A DNA stretch of 64,000 nt from JABDOU01 sp041567895 (GCA_041567895.1 JBFGAX010000007.1:5961-69960); one strand, 5' to 3'; shown: positions 8,295 to 17,883, counted from the stretch's first letter. Numbers and translations are program-made. Notes: generated from the letters alone by a model not told the origin.

Positions 8295-8300
8295 ACGATA
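8295..8300 (-). promoter_or_regulatory. -10 box of a leaderless promoter (DUF429 gene)
   Basis: TATCGT on the minus strand occupies -12 to -7 relative to the GTG at 8288. The LexA box at 8315-8330 lies at about -27 to -42 for this promoter, covering its -35 region. Confidence 0.5.
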
Positions 8301-8314
8301 GTTCTATTTGCTGA

Positions 8315-8330
8315 TCGAACGTATGTTCGA
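8315..8330. promoter_or_regulatory. LexA operator (SOS box)
   Basis: TCGAACGTATGTTCGA contains the actinobacterial/Gram-positive SOS box GAAC-N4-GTTC, with additional flanking TC/GA symmetry. It ends one base before the TAACGT -10 box of dnaE2, so bound LexA would block RNA polymerase. dnaE2 is a known LexA regulon member in actinobacteria, so site and gene agree. It also lies in the -35 region of the divergent DUF429 gene. Confidence 0.88.
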
Positions 8331-8331
8331 T

Positions 8332-8337
8332 TAACGT
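8332..8337 (+). promoter_or_regulatory. -10 box of the dnaE2 promoter (leaderless)
   Basis: TAACGT occupies -12 to -7 relative to the dnaE2 ATG at 8344. GTGAGG overlaps it from the downstream side and is a weak ribosome-binding candidate; the box position favours a leaderless transcript. Confidence 0.5.
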
Positions 8338-8343
8338 GAGGTC

Positions 8344-11300
8344 ATGCCCCCTTCTTATGCCGAGCTGCATTGCCATTCCAATTTCAGCTTTCGAGATGGT
8401 GCATCATGGGCGGAGGATCTGGTGGATCGTGCGTTGGCCCTCGAATACCAGGCACTGGCGATTACCGACCACCATGGGTTTTACGGCGCCGCCCGGATGC
8501 ACATAGCTGCTCGGGAGTCGGGCCTGCCGATCACGTATGGAACCGAGATCACCCTTCCCCGCCCTGGTGAGGTGTTCGAAAAGAAACCGCGCCCATCACG
8601 AAGCGAACACAAGCGTGGTCGCATCCGGCGGAGCTATCGCGACAAGCCAGAAGGCCCCGCCCCCGGCCATCACCTCGTCCTGCTGGCATCCGATCCGAAT
8701 AGTTACGGCGCCCTGGCGAAACTGGTGACGGCGGCCCAGATGCGAGGGCAGAAGGAATGGCCGATCTACGACTGGGAAGATCTGCACATTGCGGCCAAGA
8801 ATCCCGGAATCGTGGCCCTGACGGGGTGCTGGCAGGGGGCGGTGCCTGCCGCCGCCCAGCAAGGTGACATGATCCGCGCCAGGCGCGAGGCAGGCCAGCT
8901 TCACGATGTGTTCGGCGACAGGTTGTACATCGAACTCTGGCATCATCGTATGCCGGGAGACGACGAACGCAATGAAGCACTCTTCGGACTGGCGGCCCAA
9001 CTGGGTCTCGGCACCGTCGCAACCAACAACGTTCACTACCACGATCGTCGGGAGGCAGACCTCTCCGAAGTTCTTGCCGCCATCGGAGGACGCCGCAACC
9101 TCGACATTGCAGACGGTTTTCGTCCCGCAACCGACGAGCGATACCTCAAGTCACCAGAGGAAATGGCCAAGCGTTTCGCCCCCTATCCGGGAGCGGTAGA
9201 GACCGCCGCCGAACTGGGGGCCGTCATGGCCTTCGATCTCAAGCTCGTCGCACCGCGACTGCCGGACTTCCCGATGCCAGGGCACTTCCAAAACGAGATG
9301 GCGTTTCTCAGACACCTCACATACGAAGGCGCCAGGAACGTGTATGGCGATGGTGCAGGCGGTATCGAACCGGCAGCCAAAGCCCGGCTCGATCACGAGC
9401 TGGCGATCATCGAGGAGCTTGGCTTTCCGGGCTACTTCCTGGTGGTATGGGATCTCGTGCAGTTCGCCAGGGGAAAGGACATCTATTGCCAGATCCGGGG
9501 CTCCGGCGCCGACTCGGCCGTATGTCGCTGCATCGGACTAACGAGGGTCGATCCGATCCGTTTGGGATTGCCGTTCGAACGATTTCTGTCAGAAGAGCGA
9601 GGAAAACCGCCTGACATCGACGTCGATTTCGAAGCCGAGCGTCGCGAAGAGGTCATCCAGTACTGCTATCAGCGCTACGGACGGGAGCGGGCGGCGATGG
9701 TGGCCAATGTCATCACGTATCGAGCGCGGTCGGTACTCCAGGACGTGGGCAAGTCATTCGGATTGACTCAGGCCCAGGTCAATGCCATGACCAAGTACCT
9801 CGACACCCACAACCCTGCCGTCATCGCCGACCAGGCTCCCCTGCCAGAAGGGTTGACGGCCGACCTCATCTACGACACCTGCATGCGGCTCGATGGTTTT
9901 CCCCGCCACCTTGGAATCCACTCGGGAGGGATGGTGATTGCCGACCGCCCGCTCCACGAGGTGGTGCCCATCGAATGGGGACGCATGGAAGACCGAACAG
10001 TGCTGCAGTGGGACAAGGACGATTGTGCTGCCATGGGGATCGTCAAGTTCGATTTGTTGGCCCTCGGCATGCTCAACGCGTTGCATCTCGCCGTCGACAT
10101 GATCTCGGAGCATCACGGTGTCACCCTCGACCTGGCCACCATTCCGCAGGAGCCGGTCATCTACGAGATGCTCACCAAAGCCGACACGGTTGGTCTCTTC
10201 CAGGTCGAATCACGAGCCCAGATGGCGACCCTGCCGCGCATGAAACCAAAGACGTTCTACGATCTGGCGGTCGAGGTGGCCCTCATCCGTCCCGGCCCGA
10301 TTCAGGGCGAGTCGGTGCACCCCTATCTGCGAAGACGCAACGGCGAAGAGTCCATCCGGTATCCACATCCGTTGACCGAACCGATTTTGAAAAAGACTCT
10401 TGGTGTGCCGATCTTTCAGGAACAGCTGATGGAACTCGCCCGGGTCACAGCCGGATTCAGCGGCGGCCAGACCGACCGGCTCAGATCGGCAATGAGCAAC
10501 AAGCGCAGTGAAGAGGCGATGGCCAGGCTGCAGGACGAGCTGTTTGCCGGGATGGAACGCCACGGGGTCGTCGGCGAGGCGGCCGACGAGATCTGGCAAA
10601 AGTTGCAGGGCTTTTCATCGTTCGGTTTCCCCGAGAGCCATTCGGTCTCCTTCGCCTACATCGTCTATGCCTCGGCCTGGCTGCGATTTCATTGGCCAAG
10701 CGAGTTCCTCGCCGGCCTGCTCAATGCCCAACCCATGGGTTTCTACAGTCCGAACTCACTCGTACTCGACGCCCAACGCCACGGCGTGATCGTGCTGGCC
10801 CCCGACATCAACGTCTCGGCATACGACTGCACGCTCGAGTACTTCGAGACAGACCCCGAAGACATCGTCAGCTACTACGACATGCAATGGCGCCGGGGAC
10901 GGGGCCCGGTTGGCGACCCTCTCCGTCCTCCGGTGGCCGTCAGGCTGGGATTGCGTTACGTACGAAACCTGGGCGATGCCGAGGTCGGTCGGATAGAAGT
11001 GGCTCGCGATATCGCAGGCCCCTTCGAAACGCTGGAAGATCTGGGCCAGCGAGTCGGCCTCTCGGAGCCTGCTCTCGAAACCCTTTCGGCTTCCGGCGCC
11101 CTGCTCCCCCTGGGGGTGGGACGTCGGGAGGGCCTGTGGGCAGCAGGATCGATCGCCGAGCTGGGACCTGGCCGATTGGCATTGGCAACGGGAGCCGAAG
11201 CACCTCACCTCGATCCCATGGACGAACCCGAACAGCTGGCGGCCGATTTGTGGTCAACTGGCGTATCGAATCGACACCCGATGCAATTGATCAGAGAGCA

Positions 11301-11628
11301 GATGGAAGCCGCAGGGTATCTCTCTATAGCCGACGCACTTTCTCTCGAGAAACACGGCGTCCGGGCCACCGTGGCCGGGGTGGTCACCCACCGCCAACGC
11401 CCCGGCACCGCCAATGGCGTCCGCTTCCTCAACCTCGAAGACGAGACCGGTCTCTTGAACGTCGTGGTGCTGCCTGCGGTCTGGGATGCTCATGTCGAAG
11501 TTGCCCGTAAGTCATCGGGATTGATCATTACCGGGGTACTCGAGCACAAAGACGGGGTCACCAACCTGGTGGCTCATCGCATTGCGCCCCTGGATTCGAT
11601 GCCATTAGAAAGCCGCGACTTCCGGTGA
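8344..11628 (+). CDS. dnaE2: Error-prone DNA polymerase DnaE2
   Basis: This 1094-residue C-family polymerase is the damage-induced DnaE2 type rather than the replicative DnaE1. It starts with the PHP domain (YAELHCHSNFSFRDGASWAEDLV, then ITDHHGFYGA). It has the DnaE2-like insertion rich in basic residues near residues 80-105, the polymerase aspartates in PPDIDVDFEAERREEV and VKFDLLALGML, and a C-terminal OB fold (VRATVAGVVTHRQRPGTANGVRFLNLEDETG). It synthesises across lesions and causes SOS mutagenesis. It usually works with ImuA/ImuB, but no such gene is next to it here. A LexA box immediately upstream shows SOS control. Confidence 0.95.
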   Translation: MPPSYAELHCHSNFSFRDGASWAEDLVDRALALEYQALAITDHHGFYGAARMHIAARESGLPITYGTEITLPRPGEVFEKKPRPSRSEHKRGRIRRSYRDKPEGPAPGHHLVLLASDPNSYGALAKLVTAAQMRGQKEWPIYDWEDLHIAAKNPGIVALTGCWQGAVPAAAQQGDMIRARREAGQLHDVFGDRLYIELWHHRMPGDDERNEALFGLAAQLGLGTVATNNVHYHDRREADLSEVLAAIGGRRNLDIADGFRPATDERYLKSPEEMAKRFAPYPGAVETAAELGAVMAFDLKLVAPRLPDFPMPGHFQNEMAFLRHLTYEGARNVYGDGAGGIEPAAKARLDHELAIIEELGFPGYFLVVWDLVQFARGKDIYCQIRGSGADSAVCRCIGLTRVDPIRLGLPFERFLSEERGKPPDIDVDFEAERREEVIQYCYQRYGRERAAMVANVITYRARSVLQDVGKSFGLTQAQVNAMTKYLDTHNPAVIADQAPLPEGLTADLIYDTCMRLDGFPRHLGIHSGGMVIADRPLHEVVPIEWGRMEDRTVLQWDKDDCAAMGIVKFDLLALGMLNALHLAVDMISEHHGVTLDLATIPQEPVIYEMLTKADTVGLFQVESRAQMATLPRMKPKTFYDLAVEVALIRPGPIQGESVHPYLRRRNGEESIRYPHPLTEPILKKTLGVPIFQEQLMELARVTAGFSGGQTDRLRSAMSNKRSEEAMARLQDELFAGMERHGVVGEAADEIWQKLQGFSSFGFPESHSVSFAYIVYASAWLRFHWPSEFLAGLLNAQPMGFYSPNSLVLDAQRHGVIVLAPDINVSAYDCTLEYFETDPEDIVSYYDMQWRRGRGPVGDPLRPPVAVRLGLRYVRNLGDAEVGRIEVARDIAGPFETLEDLGQRVGLSEPALETLSASGALLPLGVGRREGLWAAGSIAELGPGRLALATGAEAPHLDPMDEPEQLAADLWSTGVSNRHPMQLIREQMEAAGYLSIADALSLEKHGVRATVAGVVTHRQRPGTANGVRFLNLEDETGLLNVVVLPAVWDAHVEVARKSSGLIITGVLEHKDGVTNLVAHRIAPLDSMPLESRDFR

Positions 11629-11680
11629 CAACCGGGGAAGCAATCGGACCTGCCGGCGGTTTGATGAGCATGGGAGAAAC

Positions 11681-12544
11681 ATGATCGCATTCGTGCTCAG
11701 CGGCGGAGGCAGTCTCGGGGCGGTACATGCGGGCATGCTGCAAGCCCTTTACGAGCGCGACATCAAGCCCGATTTGATCATCGGGACGTCTGTCGGTTCT
11801 GTGAACGGGGCCTACATCGCTTCGCGACCTCAGAACCCCGATACGGCCAGGAAGCTCGGCGACGTGTGGCGAGGCCTTCGGAGATCCCATGTCTTTCCGA
11901 TCGACCCCATCGTCGGATTCCTTGGTTTCATCGGAAGACGCACTCACCTCGTTCCCTCACGCGGTCTACGGCGCGTGATCCAGAGAGAAATACAGTTCGC
12001 GGATCTCGCCGACGCACCCATACCCCTGCATGTTGTGGCAACCGATGCCAGCACCGGCGAAGAGATTTCCCTATCGACGGGAAAAACGGTCGACGCTGTG
12101 ATGGCGAGCGCCGCCATTCCCGGCATCTTTCCACCGGTCGAGTGGGATGGCCGGTTGTTGATCGATGGAGCGATCTCGAATTTTGCACCCATATCCCACG
12201 CGGTCGCCTTCGGAGCAGACACGGTCTACGTGCTCACCAGCGGGACCGCGTGCGGGTTAGACCGTCCTCCCCGTGGCGCCATTCCGATGCTGATGCAGTC
12301 CATGAACTTCCTGGTGACGACCCGGCTCGTCGTTGAGGTCGACCACCTGCAGGATCGGATCGAGCTCATTGTGCTGCCACCGCCGTGTCCGCTTCGGGTC
12401 GCTCCCCACGACTTCGGAAAGGCAGAAGTACTGATCAAACGGTCGTACGAAACCGCCGACACCTTTCTCCGAAACCTCGCGCCCGGAGCAATTCCCTCGA
12501 TGCCGATGCATCTGATGCGCCTCGGGCCTCACGCACAGCCCTAG
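11681..12544 (+). CDS. Patatin-like phospholipase (RssA-type)
   Basis: This 287-residue protein has the patatin hydrolase layout. The oxyanion-hole loop is in LSGGGSLGAVHAGML at the N-terminus. The nucleophile Ser is in GTSVGS (GxSxG), and the catalytic Asp is in LIDGAISN. It is expected to hydrolyse acyl chains of phospholipids or similar lipids from the cytosolic side. GGGAGAA lies 5-6 bases upstream of the ATG and supports this start. The 52-bp spacing after dnaE2 would allow read-through, but a functional link is not evident. The true lipid substrate cannot be read from sequence. Confidence 0.9.
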   Translation: MIAFVLSGGGSLGAVHAGMLQALYERDIKPDLIIGTSVGSVNGAYIASRPQNPDTARKLGDVWRGLRRSHVFPIDPIVGFLGFIGRRTHLVPSRGLRRVIQREIQFADLADAPIPLHVVATDASTGEEISLSTGKTVDAVMASAAIPGIFPPVEWDGRLLIDGAISNFAPISHAVAFGADTVYVLTSGTACGLDRPPRGAIPMLMQSMNFLVTTRLVVEVDHLQDRIELIVLPPPCPLRVAPHDFGKAEVLIKRSYETADTFLRNLAPGAIPSMPMHLMRLGPHAQP

Positions 12545-12557
12545 CCCTAGCCCGAAC

Positions 12558-13859
12558 TCAACCCTCGAAGTGCTTTTCCAGGCTGTGCCACACGCTCGGG
12601 TAATCATCTTGCAGCGCCGGGATCGAACCGGCATATGCGGTTGGAATGAGCGGGTATCGAGTTTCGAACATGAACGACATCGTATTCGACAGCTTCTCGG
12701 GTTTGAGATCCGATGTGGTTGCCTTCATCCAGGCGTCGTGGTCGGGGCCGTGGGGGAAGTACATGTTGTGCAAGCTCATGCCACCAGGCGCAAAGCCTTC
12801 TTCTTTGGCGTCGTACACCCCATAGAGGATGCCCATGAACTCGCTCATGATGTTCTTGTGATACCAGGGTGGCCGGAATGTGTGCTCACCTACCAGCCAC
12901 CGTTCGCCGAAGATCACGAAGTCGATATTGGCGACACCTTCGTTGGCAGAAGGCGAGGTCAGCACGGTGAAAATCGATGGATCGGGATGGTCGAAGCTGA
13001 TCGAGCCGATCACGTTGAATCTGCGCAGATCGTATTTGTACGGGACGTGGTTGCCATGCCATCCCACAACATCGAGCGGCGAGTAGTCGGTCTCAACGGA
13101 AAACATGCGCCCATCGAATTTGACCGAAAGCTCGCCGGTGGCCTCCGTATCTTCGTATGACGCAACCGGATAGAGAAAATCGCGAGGATTGGCGAGACCG
13201 TTGGCACCGATCGGCCCCCGCTCGGGTAACTCGAGATACGTTCCATAGTTCTCGCATATGTAGCCGCGGGCGCGTGCTTCGAGAAGTTCCACCCGATAGA
13301 CCATCCCTCGCGGAATGACTGCGATCTCTCCCGGCGAGACAAGCAGCACACCGCATTCGGTGACAAACCGCAGTCCACCTTCCTGCGGTACGACGAGAAA
13401 CTCGCCATCGGCGTTGTAGAAGTAGGTGTCTGTCATCGATTGCGTTGCCAGGTAGATGTGCGCAGCCATGCCGACCTGGGTATGTGCGTTTCCGTTGGTT
13501 GCTACGGTGCGAATGCCAGTGAGGAACGTCGTCGGTTCTTCCGGAAAGGGCGGTGGATCCCAGCGCAGTTGTCCGATGGGTGGATCGTCTTCGCGGTTGG
13601 GAGCCGTGCGAATCCAGTGCCGATCGCCTTCGGTGAATCTCCACGCGTGGCGAACGGATGGGCGAATCCGATAGAACCAGGTGCGCCGATTGCGGGCGTT
13701 TGGCACCGTGAACGCGGTGCCGGATAACTGTTCGGTGTAGAGACCCAGGGGTGGCTTTTGCGGGTTGTTCTGCCCAACCGGAAGTGCCCCGGCAACTGCC
13801 TCCGAGGCGAACTCGTTGCCGAAGCCGGATTGATACTCGGGATGCTGGAGATCGCTCAT
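12558..13859 (-). CDS. hmgA: Homogentisate 1,2-dioxygenase
   Basis: The enzyme opens the aromatic ring of homogentisate in tyrosine/phenylalanine degradation. The N-terminus YQSGFGNEFASEA is characteristic of the family. The iron ligands are recognisable: His and Glu in PPWYHKNIMSEFMG and the third His in HGPDHDAW. The length (433 residues) is normal. I start at the ATG at 13859; GGAGG and AAAGGA lie upstream, and an in-frame ATG at 13877 would leave no leader. Other tyrosine-degradation genes (HPPD, maleylacetoacetate isomerase, FAH) are not adjacent, so the pathway must be dispersed. It is divergent from a flavin oxidase gene. Confidence 0.96.
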   Translation of the reverse strand: MSDLQHPEYQSGFGNEFASEAVAGALPVGQNNPQKPPLGLYTEQLSGTAFTVPNARNRRTWFYRIRPSVRHAWRFTEGDRHWIRTAPNREDDPPIGQLRWDPPPFPEEPTTFLTGIRTVATNGNAHTQVGMAAHIYLATQSMTDTYFYNADGEFLVVPQEGGLRFVTECGVLLVSPGEIAVIPRGMVYRVELLEARARGYICENYGTYLELPERGPIGANGLANPRDFLYPVASYEDTEATGELSVKFDGRMFSVETDYSPLDVVGWHGNHVPYKYDLRRFNVIGSISFDHPDPSIFTVLTSPSANEGVANIDFVIFGERWLVGEHTFRPPWYHKNIMSEFMGILYGVYDAKEEGFAPGGMSLHNMYFPHGPDHDAWMKATTSDLKPEKLSNTMSFMFETRYPLIPTAYAGSIPALQDDYPSVWHSLEKHFEG

Positions 13860-13875
13860 AGATCCTTTCGCCTCC

Positions 13876-15321
13876 ATGGTTCTCGACCCCCAAAACCTAC
13901 CCGGATTTGCCCGGGTCGATCAGACTGCGGTCATGGCCGCCGTCGACAACATCAAGGCACTACGAGACATCGTCGGAAACGAGCACGTGAGCCAGACGAG
14001 CGCGGACCGTGAATCTCACTCTCGCGACGAATCCGAGCACGAGCCGAACCTGCCGGACGCCATCGTGTATCCAGACACCACCGCCCAGGTCAGCGAGGTG
14101 CTGGCACTGGCGAACGAGCACCTGATCCCGGTGATCGGATGGGGGGCGGGCACGAGCGTTGAGGGTCACACGATCCCGATTCATGGCGGCATCGTCGTTG
14201 ACTTTCGTCGCATGAACCGGATCCTGTCTGTACATCCCGAGGACTTTCAAGCGGAGGTGCAACCAGGGATCCTTCGACTCGACCTCGAAGACCAGCTCTC
14301 GAAACAGTTTGGCCTGTTCTTTCCGCCAGATCCGGGCGCCAACGCCAGCGTCGGTGGCATGCTCGCAAACAACGCAGCGGGCGTGCGGGCACTGCGGTAT
14401 GGATCGGCCGCGGCGAATGTGCTTGGCCTCGAAGTCGTACTCGCAAACGGCACCATCGTCCGCACCGGATCACGGTCGATCAAACAAAGCGCTGGTTACA
14501 ACCTCACCCAGCTTTTTGTCGGATCCGAGGGCACGCTGGGGTTGATCACCGCCGCCATCCTGAAACTCGCCCCGATCCCTGAGCATTTCACCACGGCAAC
14601 GATCGCTTTTCCCGATATGACCTCTGCGGCCGCGACGGTGTACGCCGTGATGGGCCTCGGACTCGAACCGGCCGCGCTCGAATTGCTGCATGAGGACCAC
14701 ATCCGTTGGATGAACGACGAAGCCGATAGCGACTACGCGGTGGCCACGTCGCTGATGGTCGAATACACCGGTTCGAGCCAGTCGATTGTCGACGAAGCCA
14801 TGACAACGACGAGAGCCCTGGCAGAAGCAAACGGGTCGATCGGGTTTTCCGGAGCGCCGGGCCTCGAAGCGAGAAACGCCATGTGGCGGCTGCGGCACAG
14901 CACCCGGGAGCGCAGCCACCGGCGTTTTCCCAGCCACAAATGGCTGTCGATGGACGCCTCGGTTCCCATTTCGAAATTGCCAGAGCTCATTGCTTACTGC
15001 GAAGACATATGCCGCGAACGCGCCCAGGAATCGCGGGTGATCGGGCACGCGGGTGATGGCAACATCCACATGGGCCTTCACTATGACCCGTCCGACCAGA
15101 CGGCGGCAGACGCCGCGGCCGCAACCGGGCGAGATCTCGTTGCGAAGGCCATCGAACTCGGGGGAACCAGCACCGGCGAGCACGGGATCGGTCTCGGGAA
15201 AAAGCAATTCATGGTGCAGGAGCACGGCAAAGCGGGCGTTGAAACGATGTGGGCGATCAAGCGAGCACTCGATCCGTTCGGGATCCTCAACCCGGGCAAA
15301 GTCTTGCCGGAGCTTGACTGA
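13876..15321 (+). CDS. FAD-linked oxidase, GlcD / D-lactate dehydrogenase type
   Basis: This 481-residue flavoprotein has a PCMH-type FAD-binding domain (LPDAIVYPDTTAQVSEVLALANEH, then VIGWGAGTSVEGH and PDPGANASVGGMLANNAAGVRALRYG) and a C-terminal FAD-oxidase domain with GHAGDGNIHMGLHYDP and GEHGIGLGKKQFM. This is the layout of GlcD, Dld and D-2-hydroxyglutarate dehydrogenases, which oxidise a D-2-hydroxyacid. The first ATG (13876) is only 16 bases from the divergent hmgA start and lacks a ribosome-binding site, so the real start may be the in-frame ATG at 13933. No GlcE/GlcF partner is present, which favours a single-subunit D-lactate-type enzyme. Confidence 0.88.
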   Translation: MVLDPQNLPGFARVDQTAVMAAVDNIKALRDIVGNEHVSQTSADRESHSRDESEHEPNLPDAIVYPDTTAQVSEVLALANEHLIPVIGWGAGTSVEGHTIPIHGGIVVDFRRMNRILSVHPEDFQAEVQPGILRLDLEDQLSKQFGLFFPPDPGANASVGGMLANNAAGVRALRYGSAAANVLGLEVVLANGTIVRTGSRSIKQSAGYNLTQLFVGSEGTLGLITAAILKLAPIPEHFTTATIAFPDMTSAAATVYAVMGLGLEPAALELLHEDHIRWMNDEADSDYAVATSLMVEYTGSSQSIVDEAMTTTRALAEANGSIGFSGAPGLEARNAMWRLRHSTRERSHRRFPSHKWLSMDASVPISKLPELIAYCEDICRERAQESRVIGHAGDGNIHMGLHYDPSDQTAADAAAATGRDLVAKAIELGGTSTGEHGIGLGKKQFMVQEHGKAGVETMWAIKRALDPFGILNPGKVLPELD

Positions 15322-15342
15322 AGCGACGGAACCATCAGGGTC

Positions 15343-15348
15343 TAGGAT
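15343..15348 (+). promoter_or_regulatory. -10 box of a near-leaderless promoter (decarboxylase gene)
   Basis: TAGGAT lies 7 bases before the GTG at 15356. AGGA inside it could alternatively serve as a ribosome-binding site (spacing 8) if transcription starts upstream. Confidence 0.4.
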
Positions 15349-15355
15349 CGCTCCG

Positions 15356-16732
15356 GTGACGCACATGACCCCCGAAGAGTTCCGGGAGCGCGGGTACGAG
15401 GTGATCGATTGGATCACCGGCTACATGCAACGCGCAGAGTCCCTGCCCGTCCAACCCTCGGTGGCGCCCGGTGAGATCAGAGCCATGCTCCCGGATTCGG
15501 CACCCGAAGAACCCGAGCCTTTCTCCGAGATCATGGCCGACCTCGATCGGGTGGTGGTGCCGGGGATCCTTCACTGGCAGTCTCCGAGCTTCTTTGGCTT
15601 CTTCCCGGTGGGCGGATCTCCGCCGTCCGTTCTGGCCGATTTCCTGTCTACCGGGCTCGGGGTCAATGGAATAACGTGGGCTTCGAGCCCGGCTGTCACA
15701 GAAATCGAAAGTCAGATGGTGGACTGGCTCGCCGAGCTCCTTGGTCTACCTGAAACGTGGAAAACGACCGGCCCGGGTGGGGGCGTTATTCAGCTCAGCG
15801 CGTCCGACTCGTCCCACATCTCGATCGTGGCTGCCAGGCACCGCGCAGGCGGTAGTCCGGATCGAATGGTGGCCTATGCCTCGGACCAGGCCCACTCGTC
15901 TATCGAGAAAGGAGCGCGTGTGGCCGGGATCGGCCATGTGCGGCTCATCGAAACCGATCCACAATTCGCCATGCGCCCCGACGCTCTCCTGGCAAAGATT
16001 CAGAATGATCGGAATGCCGGCCTCGTGCCCGTAATCGTGTGTTCGACGATCGGCACCACGGGCACCACGGCTGTTGACCCGGTCGACAAAATCGGCGCGA
16101 TCGCAAAGGCAGAAGGTCTGTGGCACCACGTCGATGCCGCATATGCCGGTACGGCGATGATCTGTCCCGAGATGCGATATCTCCAGCCGGGACTCGACAC
16201 GGTCGATTCGTACGTCGTCAATCCTCACAAGTGGATGCTCGTCAGCTTCGACTGTTCGGTTTTGTATATGGCCGACCGGCAGCCGTTGATCGACGCCATG
16301 GACATAACGCCGTCTTATCTGAGGGCAGCGGACGACGATGCGGTCATCATGTATAGAAACTGGCACGTATCGCTCGGCCGCCGGTTCCGTGCACTCAAGC
16401 TCTGGTTCGTGTTCCGCAGCTACGGGGCTGAAGCCATCCGGGGATTGATCCGCAAACACATTGGCTTTGCCAACGACCTCGCTGCCCGGCTCGAGGCCGA
16501 CGAGCGTTTCGAAGTCATCGCACCCCATCCGCTGGCTCTGGTGTGTTTCCGCCACGTCGGCGGTAGCGAGCCAACCCGGGCACTGGCCGACGCCGTCAAC
16601 GCATCGGGAAAGGCTTATCTGACGTCCGCGTCAAACGACGACCGATGGTATATCCGGATCTCCACGAGTCAGGCAAACACCGAGCAGCGCCACATCGACC
16701 AGCTGTGGTCGCTCATCGACGAGCTGGCCTGA
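15356..16732 (+). CDS. PLP-dependent aromatic-L-amino-acid decarboxylase family protein
   Basis: This 458-residue protein belongs to the group II PLP decarboxylases (tyrosine, tryptophan or DOPA decarboxylase type). The N-terminal helices EEFRERGYEVIDWITGYM and the segment GILHWQSPSFFGFFPVGGSPPSVLADFLSTGLG are typical of the aromatic branch. The PLP-lysine is in VNPHKWMLVSFDCS, and the PLP-pyridine Asp is in HHVDAAYAGTA. It would produce an aromatic amine such as tyramine, phenylethylamine or tryptamine. The start is taken as GTG 15356 rather than ATG 15365, because AGGA is 8 bases upstream of the GTG. The specific substrate is not predictable. Confidence 0.92.
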   Translation: MTHMTPEEFRERGYEVIDWITGYMQRAESLPVQPSVAPGEIRAMLPDSAPEEPEPFSEIMADLDRVVVPGILHWQSPSFFGFFPVGGSPPSVLADFLSTGLGVNGITWASSPAVTEIESQMVDWLAELLGLPETWKTTGPGGGVIQLSASDSSHISIVAARHRAGGSPDRMVAYASDQAHSSIEKGARVAGIGHVRLIETDPQFAMRPDALLAKIQNDRNAGLVPVIVCSTIGTTGTTAVDPVDKIGAIAKAEGLWHHVDAAYAGTAMICPEMRYLQPGLDTVDSYVVNPHKWMLVSFDCSVLYMADRQPLIDAMDITPSYLRAADDDAVIMYRNWHVSLGRRFRALKLWFVFRSYGAEAIRGLIRKHIGFANDLAARLEADERFEVIAPHPLALVCFRHVGGSEPTRALADAVNASGKAYLTSASNDDRWYIRISTSQANTEQRHIDQLWSLIDELA

Positions 16733-16740
16733 TCGAATTC

Positions 16741-17883
16741 CTAGCCGGAGAGGGCGCACTCGTTGCGACCCACCTCGAGCTCCTGAATCTTTTCGTCGTC
16801 GGCCTCGACGAGACCGAGGTTCACCTTCCGGATCTCGTCATACACGGCCGGCGCCTCCCCGAGATGTTCCACCACGTAGGCGACGAATTCGTCTTCATCG
16901 GCCATCGAAACAACCGGATCGTTCGTGAGGAGGTCTCCGAGCTTGCGACGGATAGATCCGTCCGCTCCTGATTCGGACCGGGATGTGTAGTGAGCGGGAC
17001 ACACGTCGAGGTCCGGATCCAGCGGCGCAAGCCGCTCGTGCACCGTTTTGAAGAGGTCCCGCGCCCACGGGTCGGTTGCGCCACCGAGATCAGGCCGACC
17101 CACGCCGGACACGAACACCGCATCACCGGTCATCAGAAACCGTCCGGCAACCTCGAGCGAAGTAGATCCGGGGGTATGCCCCGGGGTTGCAACCGAACGC
17201 ACGATGACCTCGAGATCACCGAAATGAAACGTCTCGCCATCCTCGAGAGGTTGGTACTCGAAGACGGCGTCCTCGGCGTCGCCGGCTGAGATGTGGTACG
17301 TGGAGCCGGTCCGGGCCGCCAGAGCCCTCCCGATTGAGACGTGATCGGCATGAAGGTGGGTGTCGAAAACGTCGGTGATCGTGCATCCGTGGGCCTCCGC
17401 GTAACGGATATACACATCGAAATCCGCCGCCGGATCGATAACGGCCATCTGCTTGCCGGCCTCGCCGACAACGTACGACAAACACGCTTTTGCTATCCGA
17501 TCGAACTGCACGACGAATTGACCCTGCTCGTTCCAAAGCTCGTGTGGCACGAGCGTGCGCGACCAGGCATCCATGCCGCCGGCCAGATTCTTGAGGTTGG
17601 GAAGATTCAGCTCCTCGACCACGAGCTCCGAGGATCCGCCATGGGCACATACCACGATCACGTCTTTGTCTTCGGGAAGGACGCTGAGCATCTCGTCAGG
17701 GTTTTCGAAAGCCGTCCAATAAGGAATGTTGACCGTGTCGAAAGCGGCCTTGCCTTCGATCTGCCACTTCTCGAACTGCTCGGGCGCTCGGACATCGAGA
17801 ATAAATGGGGGATCGTTATCGACACGCACGGCCAGCTCGTCAGTATCGACGCTGGCTACTGCGCCACTTCCGGAGTCACTCAT
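16741..17883 (-). CDS. Rhodanese / metallo-beta-lactamase fusion (persulfide-handling enzyme)
   Basis: The protein (380 residues) has an N-terminal rhodanese domain with LDVRAPEQFEKWQIEG and the active-site Cys in VVCAHGGSSEL, followed by a metallo-beta-lactamase domain with THLHADHVSIG (the metal-binding HxHxDH), ATPGHTPGSTSLE and TGDAVFVSGVGRPDL. The beta-lactamase part resembles persulfide dioxygenase/glyoxalase II-like enzymes. With TusA and a DsrE-like protein nearby, a role in oxidising or transferring sulfane sulfur is likely. GGAAGG lies just upstream of the ATG at 17883. Its promoter region contains one of two copies of an inverted repeat, so control by the adjacent ArsR protein is likely. 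The rhodanese-first order is unusual compared with MBL-rhodanese proteins. Confidence 0.88.
   Translation of the reverse strand: MSDSGSGAVASVDTDELAVRVDNDPPFILDVRAPEQFEKWQIEGKAAFDTVNIPYWTAFENPDEMLSVLPEDKDVIVVCAHGGSSELVVEELNLPNLKNLAGGMDAWSRTLVPHELWNEQGQFVVQFDRIAKACLSYVVGEAGKQMAVIDPAADFDVYIRYAEAHGCTITDVFDTHLHADHVSIGRALAARTGSTYHISAGDAEDAVFEYQPLEDGETFHFGDLEVIVRSVATPGHTPGSTSLEVAGRFLMTGDAVFVSGVGRPDLGGATDPWARDLFKTVHERLAPLDPDLDVCPAHYTSRSESGADGSIRRKLGDLLTNDPVVSMADEDEFVAYVVEHLGEAPAVYDEIRKVNLGLVEADDEKIQELEVGRNECALSG

Noticed and set aside
14470..15417. 315-codon antisense frame opposite the FAD oxidase gene
   Set aside because: It is a shadow of a well-supported flavoprotein gene in high-GC DNA and shows no recognisable domain.
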